DNA of 64,000 bases. It comes from Madurella fahalii. Lineage: Eukaryota; Ascomycota; Sordariomycetes; Sordariales. How positions within the stretch are numbered: position 1 is the first letter of the stretch; every line of letters begins with the position of its first letter. Positions 33,046-45,373 of the stretch are shown one piece after another. The notes beneath the pieces are model-generated. The model did not search any database and was not told where the DNA came from. It worked only from the letters and a program-made list of their open reading frames with translations. The position numbers and the translations under genes are program-made. The stretch covers positions 4,340,001 to 4,404,000 of the forward strand of contig CM056874.1 in NCBI GenBank assembly GCA_029876055.1, given 5' to 3'.

Positions 33046-33673
33046 ACGGCAGACGGCCCTTTTGCTTGAAGAGGTGTTGGCGGTGCCATCCTCTTCCGTG
33101 GAAATGGGGCGGGGAGCCGGAACGTATAACGTGAGGTCCGGTTATGTCGGTGAAAGACCTGCCGAAGACGTTGCGAGTACATAGCCTGTTTCTTTGCGGC
33201 ATCCGTTCCACGGAGCCTTTGGAGTGAGCAACGCCCCGATCCAATTCCACTCTGAATGTTTACCGAGACACATAGAATCCATGCCGAGACTTCAGACTCT
33301 GCATGCCCAAACAGTCAGATGGGGGGGTGGGGATTGCACAGGGGAAGAGCAAGGTGGCCTTGTATTTGGCTGGGAAGAGTTCACCTTATTGATGTCCGAA
33401 TGGTTGGTCGGCAAATCCCAGAAAGGGAAAAGGGGTTGAGATCCAGGAGAGGCATCCAGCACGGGGCTTTCTTAGGATGACAAGAATACGCTGCTGCATA
33501 GCACCGACTGCTCACGTTAACGGAGATATACGACCAGCTATCCATTCTCGTGGACCAGGAAAGTATTAAAACGGAGGCGGGCGCCCTTCTCAAACACACG
33601 TTCCGATCAATCACCGCTCCCGTCTGTTCTTGTAATTCCCTATCAGCTTCGATAAAGCAAACTCTTGTTCACT
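33046..33673. promoter_or_regulatory. Upstream region of the Cys-rich secreted gene
   Basis: About 630 bp with no supportable gene. The last 80 bp should be promoter and leader of the gene at 33674. Confidence 0.35.
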
Positions 33674-34201
33674 ATGAAGGCCACAACTGCCCTCTCTTCT
33701 CTCGCCCTCATGCTCACAGCTGTGACGGGCATCCACGGCGCTGCCGTGAATGTGAATGAACCCCCTAGCCTTCAATCCCGCCAAGCGACGTGCACGGCAG
33801 CGAAGCGCGGTGCCAGCGACGAGATTTCCGATGTGTCGGGCAATCAAACCGTCAGCGTCATCCAGAAGCGCCAGTGGGATGGAGTATGTGCGAACGTGAT
33901 GCCTAGTAATGCCCTGATCTCAAGGTTGAAAGCTCACACGCAATCTCCTACAGTACTGTAACAAAGATAATCAGGTGTGCCAATATTTCTGGAGGGAGGG
34001 CAACTTCGCCTGCCGGTCCATCTGCCACTGCCTTGAAACTTCGCCGGTATGTGGCTTAACTTCGTTTTACAGTCGCGTACGTCATGATTTTAAATTGAGA
34101 CTATACTGACGGTCATACGTGGTACCTACCTACAGTGCACTGAGACGGGAAACTATTGCTTCATTGGCAACCAGGGTACAGGACGTTGCTATTGCACCTA
34201 A
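33674..34201 (+). CDS. Cysteine-rich secreted prepropeptide with Kex2-type sites
   Basis: Exons 33674-33883, 33954-34046 and 34136-34201, all phase 0, give 122 residues. A classic signal peptide (MKATTALSSLALMLTAVTG) is followed by a pro-region with basic cleavage sites (AAKR and IQKR). The predicted mature part after IQKR is 56 residues with nine cysteines, including a CRSICHC block and ending RCYCT. It is a small disulphide-rich secreted peptide; such fungal peptides can be effectors, antimicrobials or defensin-like, and I cannot choose among them. The odd cysteine count suggests a dimer, a free thiol, or a slightly different splice site. Introns have GTATGT donors and clean CAG acceptors. 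Confidence 0.75.
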
Positions 34202-34494
34202 TTTGCAGAATTTCTGCACAGCCGGGCATCTAACACAAAGGGGCGTGTCTGCTTACTTGATGGGATGGTTGTTTGAAAGCAGGATGTGTTAGCCTTAGGG
34301 TGGTGGTACTACTGTATGTACATGCGGTGACTTGATTCTCCATTAGAAGATTGCAGTTGGCTTCGAGTGGAGGAATTGCAAAGTATCAAGTCTCGATTTC
34401 TGTGTCACTGCTTGTCACATTAGCCGGCTCAGAAAATTAGGATGAAACCTGCTCCTCACGTGCGTTCATGTTCACCCCCTATAAATATACTAAG

Positions 34495-35254
34495 CTAGGG
34501 CCGCCGAATCCGCACTAGCAGATTACCGTTCCCATGGGCGAACTCGGATCCTTGTACCCAGTCACTCCCAGGGCGGACGCAATTGTCCATGACGTATCCT
34601 GCGCCACGAGCGACGTCGTTGCTATGGCGGACGGAGAGGTTAACATTTTGGATTTCTTGTAATATTAACTCATGGGGACTTACCAGCTGGACCATCTGCC
34701 TGGGCCCCCTCCGTCCTGTGTAATCGCGGCGGTGTTTATTTGGCAGAGCATGTACTCGCGGCAGCTGTCAGGGGCTCTACGGGCAATGGCGTTGATACAT
34801 GCCACAGCATCTACAATCTAGCAGGAGAAAAGTGTGTGAGTCAGAAAGTGCAGCTGCAGCCACAGGGAAAGAGTTGAATCGGAGAGGCAGAGAGAGGAAG
34901 GGGGGCCATGTTTCCATACCAGAGCTTCTGTGTTGGGAACCTCGTAGCAGGTAGCGCGCTTCTCCAATAGGCTTCGGCGGGCCTTGGCTATAATCACAGA
35001 AGAGTGTTAGTCTGAGATCTGAAGGTGAAATAGAGCATCTCGGGTCTGAAAGATCGGTCCTATGTACCAGCGGTTGGGACAGAAAACGTGCCACTCTTGA
35101 AGGCAGCGACGGCGTCCTCGGGAGACAGGTGATCTCCGTTAGGATCGGCTAGGATGCCCTCAACCCATTCAGAGAAGGATGTGGCTGTCTTCGAGGCTGC
35201 TACAGCATGGCCGAAGGCTAACATAGCGAGGAAATGGGGAGTGAAGTTGACCAT
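34495..35254 (-). CDS. Secreted protein with Kex2 pro-site, six cysteines in the mature part
   Basis: Exons 35068-35254, 34920-34987, 34684-34817 and 34495-34621 join in phase to 171 residues. The N-terminus (MVNFTPHFLAMLAFGHAVAA) is a signal peptide. A pro-region of about 60 residues ends in LLEKR, a Kex2-type site, after which the mature part begins ATCYEVPN. It contains CINAIARRAPDSCREYMLC, a WSSCNDVARGAGYVMDNC block and ends in a GNGNLLVRIRR motif. The last motif faintly recalls KP4-like killer proteins, but the order of elements differs and I do not assign that family. It is convergent with the cysteine-rich gene at 33674, so two secreted-protein genes sit tail to tail. Confidence 0.75.
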
Positions 35255-37429
35255 GATGCCGATGTGCTGATCTCTGCAAGATTGAGATTGACGGAGTGGA
35301 AAGGCGACGAAGAGAGTAACGAAGAGGAGGAGAGGTTGCTTCTTATACACGGACGACAGTGGCTATCAGGAACAGAAGATGAGACAAGGTACAGTTAACT
35401 ACCGGCAACAGCTAATGGAAACGTGATGTTTAGGTGATAGATTTGCGCCGCCGCGGTTGTGCCTTGACTACTACCTTGGGCATGCATGTAAGCATCGCTT
35501 ATAACTGCGGCGATGCAGAGGATAAATAATGTAACCGTCTAACTAGCTCAGTTCGGTTTGCGTTCACCGCTATTCGAGGGCACCCGTCTTTCGGCCGGGG
35601 GTGATAGTTCAGTATAGCCGACTAATTAACCACCGCTATTTGCTGACCAGTCCGTCCGCTAACTTCAAGGGCGCCCAATTCGCTCATCTTTCGGCCGGGG
35701 GTATAGTTCTGTATATTCCGTTTGGGGAACATCTAAAATCTCGGTCGTTTGTCCTAGCTAGCCACTGGTGTTTACGAGCACCCCCGAGCAGATGTCAGCA
35801 TTGGGCCAACACTAAGGGCCGAGGTGCAGTGGTCATCCTGCGAGCACAGGGTCCTACGGATCTTATGCATTAAAGATCGTTGCACGCTGACAAGAGGTGG
35901 AGGCTCCTATATCGGCGGACGATGCCAACATGTTATAATTATGAGGCCAAGAAGTTTACGACGACACCCTTTTGAGAGGTGAGGCTTCGATGCCCCGCAA
36001 ATCGTATAAGTGTATCCATTCACGTTCAATATCCCTCAACATATGTCTCCGTATTGTGCCTTAACCGCCGTCCTTCTCCAAATGCACGGAACCTGTACTC
36101 TGCAAATTGAAACCACAGGGACGCGGCACTACACCATTTCAGCATTTTACCTGCCCAATGTGTGGTGTGAGCGTATGCCTTGTTCTTGTGTTTCCACAGC
36201 AAGGACAGCGACACGCCCACGTGAACTGCAGGTGGGGTATAGCGTCCCTTGGCTTCCAAGGCGCCATGTAACTCCCCTCTTCTTCTCTACCAGCTATAAG
36301 CCGTAGCTGTTGCCGAAATGGAAAAGAGTGACTTGGCGTCTAACTCGTGTAAGCCCCCGCATATGCTAAGGAGAACTGGCGCGTGTTTAACGAACTGTAT
36401 GTTAGCCATGGTGGTTTCCGGTGCTCAGATCTGCTGGGCGTGAGACGCCGCTGGTACATTTCGGCCCACTTCTTGTAGCTTCAGTTTGATTAGGTAACCA
36501 ATCAACCCCACAGAGTCATAATTACGCCAGCTGTGTATGTTTAGAGACTCGCACTCTACATTGTCTATAACGCTCGCGCCATAACGGCCTCAATTCCCCC
36601 CCTTTCCCCGGCGTCCAAGCGGAAGAACGAGGCTGTACATAGAGACTGGGACCGTTGCGAGCGAGGCGGCCGAGCGACGTCCCCTTCAATGCCTTCAGCT
36701 GGCGTGGGTTTTACCGATGCGATTTAAATCATGTAATTGGCTTGTCGAAGTGAACCGAAGGATACAAGCGGTACATGCCTCCACGCCCAGCAGGGCTGAG
36801 CAACTGAGACCTACCACAAAAAGACATCCTTTCATGTCCTGCCTTCATATACGAGTAATCAAGAATCGTTAAGGAATCTCATCCCCAAGTGAGGTTATTA
36901 TACGGCGTCGAGGAAGTATGTAGATCTCGGATGCAAGGCGATATTTAATCGGTAGCCAGTACCTGGAAAGGAAACGTTACCCTATCCATCCTCACCGCTA
37001 GCAGCAACCCTGGTCAGCCGTTTTGGATGTCCGCACTGCAATTAGCGCCAAAGCTGGTGAGCCTGGCGGTAGACACGTCTGGCCCTCCGTGCAACCGACG
37101 ATTCCGAGTCGTTGTCTTCGAGATCGGCCTTCATCTGGCTCGTTTTACCCTCTTATCCTAATTTTCCGATCCGCTCCGGTATCTCAGCAACTCTCTCAGT
37201 ATTACCCGCCCTCCCTAGCGCCACATATGCAGACATAGAGAGGTGGAGATAGAGAGGCATTGGCATTAACAACCTCAGCGTTGATGCTTGTAGCACGGAT
37301 AGCGGTTGAGTAGTGGGCGCGATCGTCCGCGCCTTGGAGGGTGAAAAGGAGAGTTTCAGCGCCGGCGCGGTCTTCTGGGCCGCGCGAGGAGGGCTAGTCT
37401 TATTTTCCCTCTGCAAAGACTTCCCAGTA
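35255..37429. other. Gene-poor region with a short direct repeat
   Basis: About 2.2 kb without a supportable gene. It includes the promoter of the minus-strand secreted gene and the paired repeat at 35588/35688. Confidence 0.35.
35588..35715 (+). repeat. Two copies of a ~29-bp motif spaced 100 bp apart
   Basis: CTTTCGGCCGGGGGT followed by ATAGTTC and GTATA occurs at 35588-35616 and 35688-35715, differing by one inserted G and one base. Short GGC(A/G)CCC boxes precede both copies. Confidence 0.75.
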
Positions 37430-38171
37430 GCTACTGTTAGCGGCTAGATCGTCGCCATACTGCGGGCTTTCGCTTACCGAGTCTCCGCGTACATGCTTCA
37501 TGATGAACTTGATTTGGTCCACGACAACGTGCCAGTCTTCGTTTTGCCAGAACTTGCAAATATTGACGTGTTCTGCTTCTAAGATGTGATATCGCTCTAG
37601 AGCAGAGTCTATGCCTCCAGCACCCTGAGCGTGTATTAGCTAGATAGGGGGGAATTAAGGCAGAACAAAACACGAGTTAGTGCATCCTCTTCCTGGTACA
37701 AACATTACCAGTGTCTTAAAGGCTGCGGAGATCCTTCCTTTGGAACATTTCCGGTTTACATCTGGTTGGGATAAAGCTAAGGTCTAAATCAAGCCAATCT
37801 GTGCCTGACAATCCGCTCAACCGAGATGGCCTGACGCCGTACTTGGCGAGGCTGCGGAATTTCTCTTGGGTGTTCTCCAACATGGTGCTAATTATATATC
37901 TCGTTCTTATTGTGGGCGCTGATATCCGTCTTGCTGTTGTATCCATATCTGAGGAGAATTTGTCGTGCGGTAACGGGTGCTTGTCGGATCGCCGGTCTTG
38001 GTGACGGGTGTCAGAATGATAGATCGGTTCTAATTTACGGAGCAAGGCCCTAGCTAGGCAAAGAAAGAAGTGGGTGCTGTAAGCCTGCGGCGCTTGCTCC
38101 GCGAGATTCCCTCTAGCGTACCTCAGCTGCGGTAGCTTGTGCCACTGCATCGTAGAAAGTGTAGCGACCAA
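37430..38171 (-). pseudogene. Coding-like fragments of an unrecognised gene
   Basis: On the minus strand, one frame over 37436-37640 reads like protein (GGIDSALERYHILEAEHVNI, then CKFWQNEDWHVVVDQIKFIM) but lacks a start. Another frame ending at 37716 reads MLENTQEKFRSLAKYGVRPS then DWLDLDLSF. They could be exons of one gene or relics of it; I found no full splice model and no family. Confidence 0.3.
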
Positions 38172-38603
38172 TAGGTACTCAATCCTCCAGCAAAATAGCG
38201 TTGTGAGGAGAACGAAGCTTCTCCGTTTACGTTGTGTGTATCCACGCTGCGGAGCTCCTAAGCATTAAAGCATTGAAGCTTCAGTTTCATCTAATCAAAA
38301 TACCTTTCAAGAGAGGCAACTCGCCTAGAATTGCCTTCAGGTTCGGACGAATGAGCAAGCGATCAGAATACCAAAGCGAGTGATCTACCAGGGTGAGTGC
38401 CTAAGTGGCACAGCCACTTCCCCTTCTTGCATCACGCAAGGTTGCATGCAACCAGACGAGGCAGCCAACGGCGTTAATGTCGAAACATCGAGCCTTTTAA
38501 GCGCCGGGCTGCCGCCGCAGACCGACCCGTGAACTTTCTGCATGAAATTCCTCTAGAATTAATTATCCAACGCTACTCGGGCATTCGTTACGGACGTATC
38601 GCA
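38172..38603. promoter_or_regulatory. Upstream region of the PD-(D/E)XK-like gene
   Basis: About 430 bp; the frame of the following gene is open upstream to 38529 but has no ATG. Nothing else recognised. Confidence 0.35.
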
Positions 38604-41600
38604 ATGGCGTCCAACTCCAAAGTCGCACAACGGCGGCTCATCAAGAAACACAACATTCATTTTGATAATCCGGCCGAGTCCCCCTTTCATTGCCCAGCGC
38701 AGTGGCCCGTCGCTCGCGGAACCCTCGTCAAACATGTCCAGACACTTGGGCAGGCGCAGTATCACAGATACCAAGAGAGCATCAGTTGCGACTCACTCCA
38801 TCGCCCATGGAGAGAGCAAGTCCGACGACGCGCGCAACACATTGCAGATTTATCCCAAAGGTGCCTAACTGCTCGCAAAAACGAGCCTGGCTGGCGATTT
38901 TCGGTAGAAGTAGAGGTGATGGCCAGGATGTCCATTGAGGTGGCATGGTAAGTGTTCATCGTATACCTTGTGAATCGCTCGCAAGTGTCAGCAATTAACA
39001 CCGTATCTAAAGTCGAAAATGCCGTGGGCGGCTTTGGCGGTCTGAGCAGGAGGTCGAACCCAGCCCGGTAACCGAGGAGGCTGAGGTGGCTGCCAGGCGA
39101 CTCCGACAACGTCAACTGGATCGAGCACCCTGTGTCTGTGACCCCAACGAACCTCAAGGCGACTGGTTAGTAAATCTCCAAGTCCCCACAACTTCTCCCG
39201 GGCTTACACTGGTATCAGGTACGAGCCAGGCATCAACCCTTTGTTCGACTGCCATATCGAGGAGGCCATCATCTATCCTCCTGAGCTGCAATCCGAGCTG
39301 CCGAAACGCGAAGAAAAGCCGGACAGAGTATACGGGCTGCGGTCAACTAGAAGGCTGGAACGAATTCTGTGTTCTTCGGACAAAAGACTCTCTACCCCCG
39401 GCCAGTGCATTGGCGACAGCATCAAAAGCCATCCATTTCGCGAGGATGCGGAGCCCGTCCACTTCCCATTCCTAATACTCGAAGCGAAATCAGAGAAAGG
39501 GTCGGATTCCTTTAGCGACGCAGCAAATCAGACAGCGTTCTCCATCAGAGAGCTGCTGATGATTCAAGAAGACCTACGGGTTGCCTCGGGAGACGGTCCA
39601 GATTGGGACGCTGGTCCTCTCGTATGGTTTCTTTCTTACAAAGGGGAGGAATGGAAGGTCTGCATTGCGTACATTGAGACCGAAAACGACTGCACACACT
39701 TTGTAAGCATTCGTCTTCTCGCATGATTCTTCCAGTTTTTTCGATTAATAGATTTTAGCGTGTCGTTCAAATCTGGCGCGGCGCCGTGAACCTCAAGGAT
39801 AACGCGCTCCGGCTGTTATTGATTATTGATTACATTTTTGATTGGGCTCGCGATATCTACCGCGAGGCTATCATCCGAAGCCTGAGGAAACTTACAATCT
39901 CCGATTCGAGGAGCCTCGCATACCAGGACAGTGACCTCTTCTCCACGACAAACCGAGTCAGAATCTGGATAGCGGCCAATGAGAATGGCGATGAGCTAGG
40001 CGGGCCCGAACGGGAAGGAGCCGTCATCAGGGACGCTCTTCGCTCCTTTGACACGAGACATGGCGTGATTCGCGATATTCGCTACATTCAAAGCCGGTTT
40101 CTTGGTCTCTATGTTACACGAGAAAACCTTGAGGCCTTTCTCCATTCAGCAAGCACGGAACAAGAGTCCAGGGCATTGGCGTTTTCTCTCCTCGGCTACT
40201 TGTTAGAGGGCTGGAGGGTTAAGGGGGAGACCTTAGACGCGCTCGAGTTTGACTGGACGGGAAAGGACCGTGGTAGAGACCATGCGCATCAGGAAACCAC
40301 TTTCTTGGTTGTAGCATCGGTCGCCGCGTACCTCACACCCGACTGGGAGCAGACAAGAGAGCTATCTTATCTTGCTGTAGAAGAGGGTGCTGTGAGCAGT
40401 CTCTTAAAGCATGCCGGCCGGATGCTTGCCGAGGGCCACCAACTGTCCGATCTTCCCTTCGTGGGCAAGGATGCCTTCAGCGACAGCCTTCTGGTTTTGC
40501 GCCGTCAATCCGCAGGGAACAATTTGCTGGCTTGTATTTCCAGGGTGTGTCTCTCAACCGGGATATTGTCCACGAAGGAAAGCGAGTACAGCGATGCGCT
40601 GTGCGTTATATCGGTGGAGAAATCTGACCAAGGGGTCATCTTCCGGGCGGACACGGTCCTCAAACCTGATACGGCGATAAAGAGGGACTTTGTCCGGACC
40701 ATCTACGACCAGCACAAGGTTGGCAGGAACGAACCTTTCTGCCCATTTCTGCGAGCCTCGTCGGTGCTTGACGAACTAGGCCTGAGAGAAATGGAAGTGT
40801 CTCGCTGGTTCAAAAGGACGCCTGAGATACCCGGAATGCCTGATCACGGGGTCATCATTGCTACCTCTAGCAATCCCATTGCAGGGTCTACCGCGCCACG
40901 ACTCTGCCTTTTCGTCACAGATCCAGCCGGTGTCCGCATGAGTGGTGCACAATTCCAGGAGCTGCTGCAGTCGGAACCGCCCTGGCACTTCCGGGTGAAG
41001 AGATACGACAACAGGCGGGGGTGGTCTAATGGGTGGAACTATGAACTCGAACACTCTGTTATACGATACGAGCCTATCTTGCACCGGCTTACGGCATTTG
41101 TGGAAGCGCTCAAGACGCCGGAGGTTCATTCGTCGCAGAGACAGGACGACATTGGCGAGAAGGATGAACAGGCCTGGGCTCCAAAGAAACCCAACTCGTT
41201 GTGGGATTTCCTTGTTGCCCCCGATCTGGAATTCATGTCAGACGCAGCGATCATAGATGCACCTTGCGGTCAACCGATCTGGACTGCAGCCGCAAATAAT
41301 CCCAGAAAGATTCGGCAGGTGAACCGGGAAGATACCCCGAGACGAAGCTTAGAGCCAAAATCCAAAGGAAAAGAACCCGAGATCATCCCAAAAGGGGGCT
41401 TTGGCCACTACAGTCAACGGGAAAGCAGCGGTTCAGTATGGACCATGTCGATAAGGCAAACCCCCATAGATCAAGGCTCGAACCGACGGGCCTACGCAAC
41501 CGGGATTTCCCAAAACCCCCCAAGAGAAAGCGATATAATCTCTGCCATGGGGGATGTTCCCTTCCAAAGAGAGCCGAATACCACAAATTACAACTCTGGT

Positions 41601-41843
41601 TCATCTTGTTCAATGCGAGCGACACGTCGCGAAAGTCCGGTAGCGGAAGCCTCATTCCCGCCGCCGAAACGGCAGTGCGTTGATAGTCGGGCAGGTTGCT
41701 CTGCTGAGCAGCAGCCTAAAGCTGCTCATACCTCATCTTCACTGCTGTCAATTCCACGCGGGGCAGAGGATAAAGACTTGTACCTCGATGACGAAAGCTT
41801 CGCAAGATTGCTTGCCGAGGGTTTCTTTTCTTCGGTCGACTGA
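38604..41843 (+). CDS. PD-(D/E)XK nuclease-like large fungal protein
   Basis: Exons 38604-38947, 39013-39165, 39219-39702 and 39759-41843 join in phase to 1021 residues. Each intron is 53-65 bp with GT-AG ends. Near residue 115 a CRKCRGRLW block, then CVCDPNEP, could bind zinc. Residues about 165-330 look like a PD-(D/E)XK restriction-endonuclease-like fold: KPDRVYGL (P200-D201), then HFPFLILEAKSEKG with E254-x-K256, followed by an amphipathic helix (QTAFSIRELLMIQEDL) and WFLSYKGEEWKVCIAYIE. That spacing is typical of fungal PD-(D/E)XK-like proteins often found beside HET and transposon genes. The remaining ~690 residues are of unknown fold, ending in a disordered Ser/Pro/Arg tail. Catalysis is inferred from motifs only. 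The gene is intact in an otherwise decayed neighbourhood. Confidence 0.75.
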
Positions 41844-44800
41844 AACCCTACTGCACCATTGTCGCGCAAAAGCGACGCCGTAATTGCTTGTCCAGCAATT
41901 GCACCTTAAGTACGACAACCATATATTAACAGCTCATAATTCCGCCACTGTGCCTGCCAACGCAATCCACTGTAGGCATAGGAAGTAGTTCAAAACGGAA
42001 GAAGAGCCAGTGAGGCGTGTAGAAGGTGTGTAGACGTCGTTCGCAAAGCGGCCTTGGCTCGTATATCTGTAACTCCTAAGTACCTATGATGCAAGTATTC
42101 CGAATTCCAGCAGAATAGGGCTGTTTCGCGAGCGAGCTGACGCTTTTAAGGCACAACAATCACCCTTAATTTCAAATGCGCTGATGATGCCCAATCCAAG
42201 GATATCTTTCTACTACCGTATGTGCCGAAGGGTTTAAATCAGTTGGTCCCTGGTCAGCGAATTATACTGTGCAGGCCCTGTCCTGAATTCAGAGCCCGCG
42301 CATTTGTGTGACTTGTGTTGTGAGTGGCAGCGTTAGCCGGAGGCGTATAGGGGAAAGCATTGGACTGCACAGATCAGACACTTGAGAAAATCGGCTGGTG
42401 GAATTATCGATGCAGTTTCAAGTTCCCCTTTTCAAAGGACCGAAATTACTCGGTTTATATGCCTCGCATCAAATCCAGGAAGCGGTAAGACGCAGTCGAC
42501 TGCGCGAGTGAGGAAGCTTTTGAGGTTGAGGCATTCAGGTAAGTCCCGGCATCTCCTACATTGCGGCACAATCAAGCGGATTAGCTGAGAGCCCTTTTAT
42601 CCGCATAATTTGTCAGCTCGTCCATTCAACTGTTACAATCTCCTGTCCAAAGTTTTCTCATCTGCAGCTTCTTTGCTAGTCCAGCCGAAACTTAGTTCTC
42701 TCAAACATTTAGTGGTTCTCTTGAGTCTAGAATCAATACACGATCAACCCGTCTTCGCCCTCGATCATTGGTTCTTCCATGGCGCCACCCAAGGACCATG
42801 TCCATAAGTCCCTTTGGCCTGACTGTGGTCAGTCCATCGACTACGCGTGGCAAATCACCCCCACGGATAACGAAGCACCTGCCTTCATGGCCGTCGTCAC
42901 CGCCATGCTTGCCTATATACAGGTCCTGGGCTTGCAAACTTGTCTGCCTGGCCGTGAACGGGGTTTCGCGGCCAATCTAGCTCTCGGATGAGTCTGAGCC
43001 GGCTCTCTGCAGCACCTTGGCCAGAAGATGCTATTTTGTCCCTTCTCATCACCCGACGTCCACAAAGGCGCGTGGTCGGACGCGAAGACATGAAATCGGT
43101 GTCGCCCCGGTTTGGTATAGTTGCTCTTGCCAACCTCGTCGTCTTTCCCGCTTTGGGTGCTTTGATACCGTAGTTCTTTGACTGCCGGACTCGAAACTCC
43201 GGTAATCCAGTCTAGGACATGGGATGGCTGTTTCCAACATGATGAGTTGAATGACTTGACCGGAAAGGAGAGAAAGAGGCATACCTTGCCGCCATAAACT
43301 GCGGAAGTTGCTGGTTTAACATATCGGGCAAGCCGGATTCTGCAGGCGGGCGGAAACATCCTTCTTGACCAGCCGTCCATGCATGCAACCCGAAACATTA
43401 GCTGTCCCTTTTCCCCTTCAGCATACCACCCAGATCTCAAACACCTACGACTCGATCACGTTAATTTAACTCGGCGTGACTACGGTCTCGATCCAGATTC
43501 TAGTCTTCTTTACAGCCGTCTTACATGCGCACTTCTAAACCTATACACTTTATTACCGCTTACTCAAACGGGGCGCCATTGCTCCTTTTTGCTCGTGTAG
43601 ACCCCTCTTTTGTGGGAGATGACGGCCTCTATGCTAGACTTTGCCAACCGCTTTTCTGAGTCATGGAAGACGGTGTCTTATCGGAGGCCAGCGACTATCC
43701 CCTCCTTCAACAGCTGCTATCCCCTCGCAATGGCTGAAGGCCTCAACCTATAGACCTTGACGTGTTCACTTGGGTGCAAGACAGCGCTCTAGATGCTACT
43801 ATCTGAGGAAGGCTCGCGGGAGGCTGCGAAATTGGAGGTTTGTATAGCCACGAACTCCATCTAGATTTCAATCAGCTGAATGGAAACGCTTTCGTGGTCA
43901 CCTTCAATGCCGAAATGTTACGGTATTAACAGCAAATAGACGTTCTGATATACTCGGCACATTTCAACTACAATCGCCGGGGATATTGGCCGATTATAAG
44001 TCCACGGCAACAGCTTGTATCGAGCAACTCCAGCTCTGTAACTCGGCCACCTGCAATCAATATGCATGCTAGTCTGAGACGCAACGGCACGTCATCGATC
44101 AACATGTACCGCCTACAGAAGAAACAACGACCCAGGAACTCGAGGCTTCCCAACGAATTGGCAGCTATAGGGTCTTGTCCTTTCTGGAGTCAAGGGGTCT
44201 CACACCGCTGTTGCCGCCCAGCCAAATATATTGAACTGGCGACACATACAGCTCCACCCTTTTGAGCAGTGGACCCGAGACGTCCGAGCCTGGTTCGAGA
44301 GCCCATTCATTCGGGTTCACTTTTTACCTGTCATTTCTGGCGCAGAGTAAACGCATTCGACATGTAGGAACAGATGCGTAGCAAGATTTGCGGCTATGCT
44401 CTTCCCCGGACGGGGGCTACCTTATACAGATATTAACTTTCTTGGGCTCATCATCATCCTTACCCCAATAGCTGTTATCTCCATCTACAGCCATCCAGAA
44501 CAACCACAGAAGTGTCTATTACGATTCTGTGTTTTTCTGCCAACGATATCGATCTTTGGCAGTTGGTATGAGAAGGATTAAACTACTCCGTGTTTCTTTA
44601 CCACCGCTTCAGAAACCTAGCCTAGGGATAAATTCGGCTGTCAGTCCGTCAGAAATTGTCAGTTCTCAAACCATGGGCATGACTTGGAATTGAACCTTCC
44701 GGCTTCTAGAGGGTCGCGAGAGTGTTAAGAATAGACTTTGGGCACTATGATATAGTCTACTCTAGAACTAAATCTACTAGCAAAGACATTGCTTTCTAGT

Positions 44801-45373
44801 AATGCATATGCAATAGCCTAGGAGGCCTACGATCTCTTCTAGGGATCTTTGTACTAAATGTGAGATGTAGAATTGGCTGGACATTAGATGCGATCCCAAT
44901 TGATGCCGAGCCGAGCGCCGAATGCAGCGAATGTACCAATCATCACGTGTAAGACCACGTGCCCCGAGTCACCTCTCGCCGGCGATGGTAGGTCCCCACT
45001 CGCTGCTCCCCACCATTGATTTCCATTGCTAACTTGCTTTTCCCTCTGGACTTGATAGGGCCCTTCTATATGGCGCAAGCAGCCGACCGATAGAATTACA
45101 AAGCATAATTTCTCTACTGCAACTAGCTACTAATTAGTAGCTAGTAATAGGTATAAGAGCGCATTTCGTTATGCAGCTATATAATAAAATCCCAACTCTC
45201 AGTTCCTATAAAGGTCTACGCACTATGTCTTCGGTAGCAACGAACCCGAAACAGCCTAACACCTGCTCGAGAGAGAGCCTATCAACCCCTTCACGGCGGG
45301 GAACCTCGATTCTTAGCGCACATCCCCCCAGGTAGTATCCGGGCTCTATCCAGAGTTTACTCGGCATACCATT
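41844..45373. other. Gene-poor, partly RIP-like region
   Basis: About 3.5 kb. A short uninterrupted frame at 42779-42991 (MAPPKDHVHKSLWPDCGQ) and coding-like scraps around 43620-44340 (HPFEQWTRDVRAWFESPF) are broken by many TAG/TAA stops. After about 44600 the DNA is AT-rich with TAG-dense frames, as expected of RIP-mutated sequence. No family named. Confidence 0.4.

Noticed and set aside
34495..34621. KP4 killer-toxin assignment from the GNGNLLVRIR motif
   Set aside because: Only one short motif is shared and at the opposite end of the protein; cysteine spacing does not match.
42779..42991. Short ORF starting MAPPKDHVHKSLW
   Set aside because: No family, no introns extending it, and stops in all frames directly after; left as a possible relic only.
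44670..44740. B-box-like GGTTCAATTCC on the minus strand
   Set aside because: The T stem does not pair and no acceptor or anticodon stem can be formed; AT-rich RIP-like context.
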